A stretch of DNA of 37,138 nucleotides from assembly GCA_022560025.1 (NCBI GenBank), contig JAFISE010000244.1, forward strand, positions 1-37,138, written 5' to 3'. This document shows, piece after piece, positions 33,651 to 37,138 of this stretch; positions within the stretch are counted from its first letter, which is position 1, and every line of letters starts with the position of its first letter. Below the pieces are notes generated by a model. It had not been told where the DNA came from, ran no database searches, and saw nothing but the letters and a program-made list of their open reading frames with translations. This DNA is from Stagonosporopsis chrysanthemi. Lineage: Eukaryota > Ascomycota > Dothideomycetes > Pleosporales > Didymellaceae. The translations under genes were made by a program, and so were the position numbers.

Positions 33651-35100
33651 ATGGTCACTACGGCAATATGGGCAGCTTTTCTTGCGGGCGTGACTTGTGG
33701 TTCGGCGTATGCCGTGGATAGTAGACAGCCGGGTCCGGTTCGCGATGTGTACACACCCGAGCCCGACATCTGTGCCAGAGGAAGTTTAGCTGATTTAGCT
33801 GTGTAGAAACTCGATATGCGGGGCAGTGGCTGGCGTCGCCAGCTCCCCCCGGCAGCCAGCGCAGCGACGAGACGTACACGCACCTTCTATTCCCAGACAA
33901 GCCGGTAACTCATCTGTCCTGATCCCTATCGATGTAAGTCTTCGTCTGCAACACAAAGTCTGGATCTAAAGCCCGTAGGTGTACCTGCAGGTATTAAGCG
34001 CGGATGGAACCGAAGAAGGCGGCGATATAAGGTATGTGTGAGATCGAGTACTCATAGCCGACGATCTGATGTAACTGCAACCCTGGATCTGTGCTGACAT
34101 CGAACCAGCGACGCAGCACTCACCGCGCAGCTGCAAATTCTAAACGATGCCTTCCGCCCTGCTGGATTCAGATTCGACCTCAAAGAAACCATCCGCACGA
34201 CCAACGCACGATGGTACGTTGCGGAACTTAACAATCCCCGCTTTATATGCTGACCAGCTGGCCAGGTACTATGGTCTTAACATTGCCACTCCGCTGGAGG
34301 TCGAGGTACCAGCCGCGCTCCGGAAGGGCAACAACGCCACGCTGAACATCTACACCATGGGGTAAGAATAGTATTGTAAATCAGTGAAACACATAGGAGC
34401 TTACGCATTGCAGTGGGCTCAACACGTCAGGTCAAGGGTGGGGCACGATGCCCTTTGAGCTGCAATACCGCCCAAACTCCGACGGTGTCTACATCAATGG
34501 TACAGTGATGTTCGGGGGCAGCGATCCGATTTACACTGGGGGAGCTACGCTTGTCCATGAGGTTGGCCATGTAAGCATATTATTCCTGGGGGGTCGATGG
34601 AGGTTGACTTTGACATGCTGACGCTGCTTGTAGTGGTTTGGCTTGTTCCATACCTTTGCCGGTAGCTGTGAGCAAAGTTACGACTATGTGCGTATCGCGA
34701 TCCGGAATTTGCTGGCATTGTTGACGAGTGCTGCAGGTTGCCGACACGCCCATCGAATCTAACACGGATTATCTGGGAGGCTGTCCGATCGGCCTGTGAG
34801 TTGGACTGCTACTAGGTGCTTCGAAAATGGATGCGGAACTGACACTTTGGACAGGGATTCCTGCCCCGACGCACCCGGAATAGATCTTATCCGTAAGTTG
34901 CAGGCAAAGAACCTTGGCGCAATCTGAACTGACCCATGGCGTGATATTCAGACAACTGGATGTCGTACAGGGGCGACGACTGCCGTAATTCATTTACACC
35001 GGGGCAAATCCAGAGGATGAGAGAGCAGGTGGCCAAATTCCGACGCGTGGTGTATCCTGGTATTGATCCTGATAACATCCCAGAAGACGTTTTGGAATGA
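33651..35100 (+). CDS. Secreted M43 (pappalysin-like) zinc metalloprotease
   Basis: Ten exons: 33651-33748, 33807-33933, 33979-34031, 34109-34213, 34266-34361, 34414-34570, 34634-34687, 34737-34795, 34855-34892 and 34952-35100, giving 311 residues. A signal peptide (MVTTAIWAAFLAGVTCGSAYA) is followed by a short propeptide-like stretch. PIDVYLQVLSADG begins the catalytic domain, and RKGNNATLNIYTMG is a family block. The active site HEVGHWFGLFH gives zinc ligands His208, His212 and His218 with Glu209, split by an intron after His212. VADTP and the Met-turn HNWMSY (Met266) follow, then DDCRNSFTPGQIQRM. All catalytic residues are present, so the enzyme should be active. The first intron is the least certain because the N-terminal linker is not conserved. 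It is an extracellular protease, possibly used in nutrition or host interaction. Confidence 0.85.
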
Positions 35101-36381
35101 GTGAAACAGACAATATGATGGAGACGCAGCAAGGCTGAGTCATGGGATCTGTGGGGCGAGTATATGCTTAGTTCATAAGACATTCTTACAGCCTCTTGCT
35201 GCTTTAATTGGGGGGTTGTAGAAGTTTTCAATAAATTACTTGCAACTTTGTGATACTTCTCATGACTGAAATCAGTCAAGTTCCACACCCTCCACCAGGA
35301 AGCTGAACTTACAGGCAATCCATCGCGATTATTGCACCAGACCTTGACTAGACCGGTGAGTAGCGCAGTTCTGAACCATCACAGGGATGAGTCTATGCAC
35401 ACTCCAGGAGACAGGGCACCATAAAGCTGTTTATAACTGGCTCGATACCTGTACTAATCCTGCAGATACCTCGTCTGTAAAGAAAAGTGATTACTGACAG
35501 CTCGCTAAAATATGCACAATCACCTACTCAGAACACGTAAACATAGTCTGTGAGGAGTCCAGGCTTCTATCCCATCAAAGCGTCAGGTTGGCAGAGACCA
35601 AGGGTACTACAATGACGAGCAAAACGTACTGACCCCCTAAGTCAGGTACGTTAGTCTAATGCTTACTACTGATTGGTTATAAGTATTACTTAGGCGATTG
35701 GTAATGGCCCTTGAAGTAGTTGGACCAGGTCAGAGGGGGTGCATGCATCTTTCCGGTCACCGATACTCGTCAATTGTTTGTGTACATGCGGGTTCTTGTC
35801 TTCGCTCATCTCGGACATACGTCAGATCGTGGCGTCAGTTCTTCCACGTACGCTCTTTCGAATCTAGAGTCGCCTGTGCATTCGGTTCTCCTGCTGACTT
35901 TATCGACGCATTATCTGCAATGTATTTAAAACATAAGTAAATTGTCACACGGCCTGCAGTGCTGTGAATGGCTGGACATGAAAGGCCCTTAACGTCATTG
36001 CACGTGCAGTATAGCTACCAGATCCTCAGCACATACATAGCGTTATCTGTGAACTGTGGTCGTCAACTGTTGTGATAGCAGTCTACATCATCTGTCCACC
36101 ATCCTCAACTCGCGATGGGAAATACAAGATGCTGCACAGCTACCAGACCCTCAGCCTACACATAGCTCTATCTGCTCCGCATCAACAACAGCGATACTGT
36201 CACTGTCAAATCGTAGCCGTCTTTTCAATACACGGTGCACACCCGCAGAACCACCAATAACAAAAGCCTATTACTATCTACCTGCGGGAACATAAAAATA
36301 CAGCATATATGATGTTTAGAAGAACATGATGTTAAACAGTATACAACACCGTTCCAACAGACAAATAGAAAGATAGATACA
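35101..36381. other. Gene-free region
   Basis: No gene is supported here. It contains the 3' end of the metalloprotease gene, MITE-like copy C, and a roughly repeated phrase: CTACCAGATCCTCAGCACATACATAGC near 36014 and CTACCAGACCCTCAGCCTACACATAGC near 36140. Short frames look random. Confidence 0.4.
35608..35765. mobile_element. MITE-like palindromic element, copy C
   Basis: About 158 bases bounded by TA at 35608-35609 and 35764-35765. The left end AATGACGAGCAAAACGTACTG and right end CATCTTTCCGGTCACCGATA align with copy B. The inner inverted pair GACCCCCTAAGTCAGG and CCAGGTCAGAGGGGGT is well preserved, and the centre has CTGATTGGTTATAAG. It has no coding content and lies about 500 bases past the metalloprotease stop. 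Confidence 0.7.
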
Positions 36382-36407
36382 CCCCCCCCCCCCCTTTTTT
36401 TTTTTTT
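36382..36407. repeat. C13T13 homopolymer junction
   Basis: Thirteen C are followed directly by thirteen T, a pure pyrimidine block on the plus strand. Exact length is unreliable because homopolymers are error-prone in sequencing. Confidence 0.8.
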
Positions 36408-36780
36408 ACGGCTAGGCAAAAACACCAGTCCAAAAGATCCAGACCAGCACTGCCAAATCGGGTGGGCACATTACAAAGCGTAGCAGACAAGACAGCCTAC
36501 CCCCCATCCCCCAACACCGACTCTTCTTCCCTCCCCTCTACGAACAACACTAGACACTATAGAAAAAAACTAAGCAAACAGCAGCACACTCCTCCTACTG
36601 ATCTACCCCTGCTCTTCTGAACACAGAACCTCCCTACCTGTACCTAGATCACAAGAGATGTTGTGTTGTAGCAACAGCATGAATTGTCCCAGAGAGGCCG
36701 TGTGCGTGTTTGGTTTAGAGGAGCAGGAGGAAAAGAAAAAAGATCGCCATATAGCTAGTGGATTATATTGGGATTAGATT

Positions 36781-36900
36781 GGATTAGGCGGGGAGATGGG
36801 GAAGAAAGATGTTGGGAGAGCAGAGAGGAGGAGAGAGAGAGGGAGGAAGGGAGGGAGGGAGGGAGGGAGGGATGATGTGTGTGTGTGTGTGGTGGTGGTT
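36781..36900. repeat. Purine-rich tract with (GGGA)6 and (GT)8
   Basis: A long purine-only stretch includes six perfect GGGA units at 36849-36872, followed by a TG/GT dinucleotide run at 36876-36891 and GGTGGTGG. The GGGA array satisfies a G-quadruplex pattern on the plus strand. Confidence 0.85.
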
Positions 36901-37039
36901 GACGTGACAAAGACACGACACAATGGGCGGGGAACTGTTAAATTTAGCTTCCTATATGACACGGCTGCAGCTGGGATGTGTGGTATACATCATGCATCCA
37001 CCCACCGGCACCACCACCGTTGCCGGGTTGGGGTAAGAC

Positions 37040-37138
<99 letters not shown>
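37040..37138. repeat. (AGT)33 microsatellite at the window edge
   Basis: About 33 perfect AGT units run to the last base of the window. The true length cannot be known because the sequence stops inside the array. It is not a telomeric TTAGGG repeat. Confidence 0.9.

Noticed and set aside
37040..37138. Possible telomere at the right edge
   Set aside because: The repeat is AGT, not TTAGGG or its complement, so it is a microsatellite and not a chromosome end.

Overview
The window reads as a filamentous ascomycete fungus, most likely a Dothideomycete (an inference). Genes are split by many short GT-AG introns of about 45-140 nt. The content is typical of such fungi: a Zn2Cys6 regulator, a 6-methylsalicylic-acid-type polyketide synthase, Pth11/SAT4-like rhodopsin-domain membrane proteins, a decayed NACHT-ankyrin gene with RIP-like stops, and a very AT-rich left border. 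I rebuilt exon structures by hand from splice consensus, reading frame and family similarity. Every spliced model I report as intact closes exactly in frame.

Region 1 (1-560) is an AT-rich block followed by a promoter. Region 2 (561-20046) is a compact biosynthetic cluster in this order: Zn2Cys6 regulator (+), cytochrome P450 A (+), short-chain dehydrogenase (+), amidohydrolase of the 6-MSA decarboxylase type (-), cytochrome P450 B (-), cupin protein (-), and a 1794-residue KS-AT-TH/DH-KR-ACP synthase (+) that diverges from the cupin gene over a 1 kb promoter. The expected route is acetyl/malonyl-CoA to 6-methylsalicylic acid, then m-cresol, then oxidised m-cresol products such as m-hydroxybenzyl or gentisyl alcohol. 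The SDR and the cupin would act later. This core matches the early patulin, yanuthone and epoxydon-type pathways. The later patulin genes and any transporter are absent from the window, so the end product is probably different or the cluster is minimal.

Region 3 (20047-27716) holds a broken F-box-like gene, a degenerate AT-rich stretch and two same-strand rhodopsin-domain membrane protein genes. Region 4 (27717-29399) holds a tRNA-Lys(CTT)-like gene with a damaged acceptor end and an intact PEX10. Region 5 (30066-about 33230) is an NLR-like NACHT-ankyrin pseudogene. Region 6 (33651-35100) is a ten-exon secreted M43 metalloprotease. The last 2 kb has no gene and ends in simple repeats, including about 33 AGT units at the window edge.

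Three copies of an unannotated palindromic MITE-like element of about 155-165 bp (9457, 13549 and 35608) were found by comparing sequences within the window. One lies in the promoter shared by the cupin and synthase genes. A short motif, ACTCCG/CGGAGT, recurs upstream of the cluster genes and is a candidate site for the cluster regulator.
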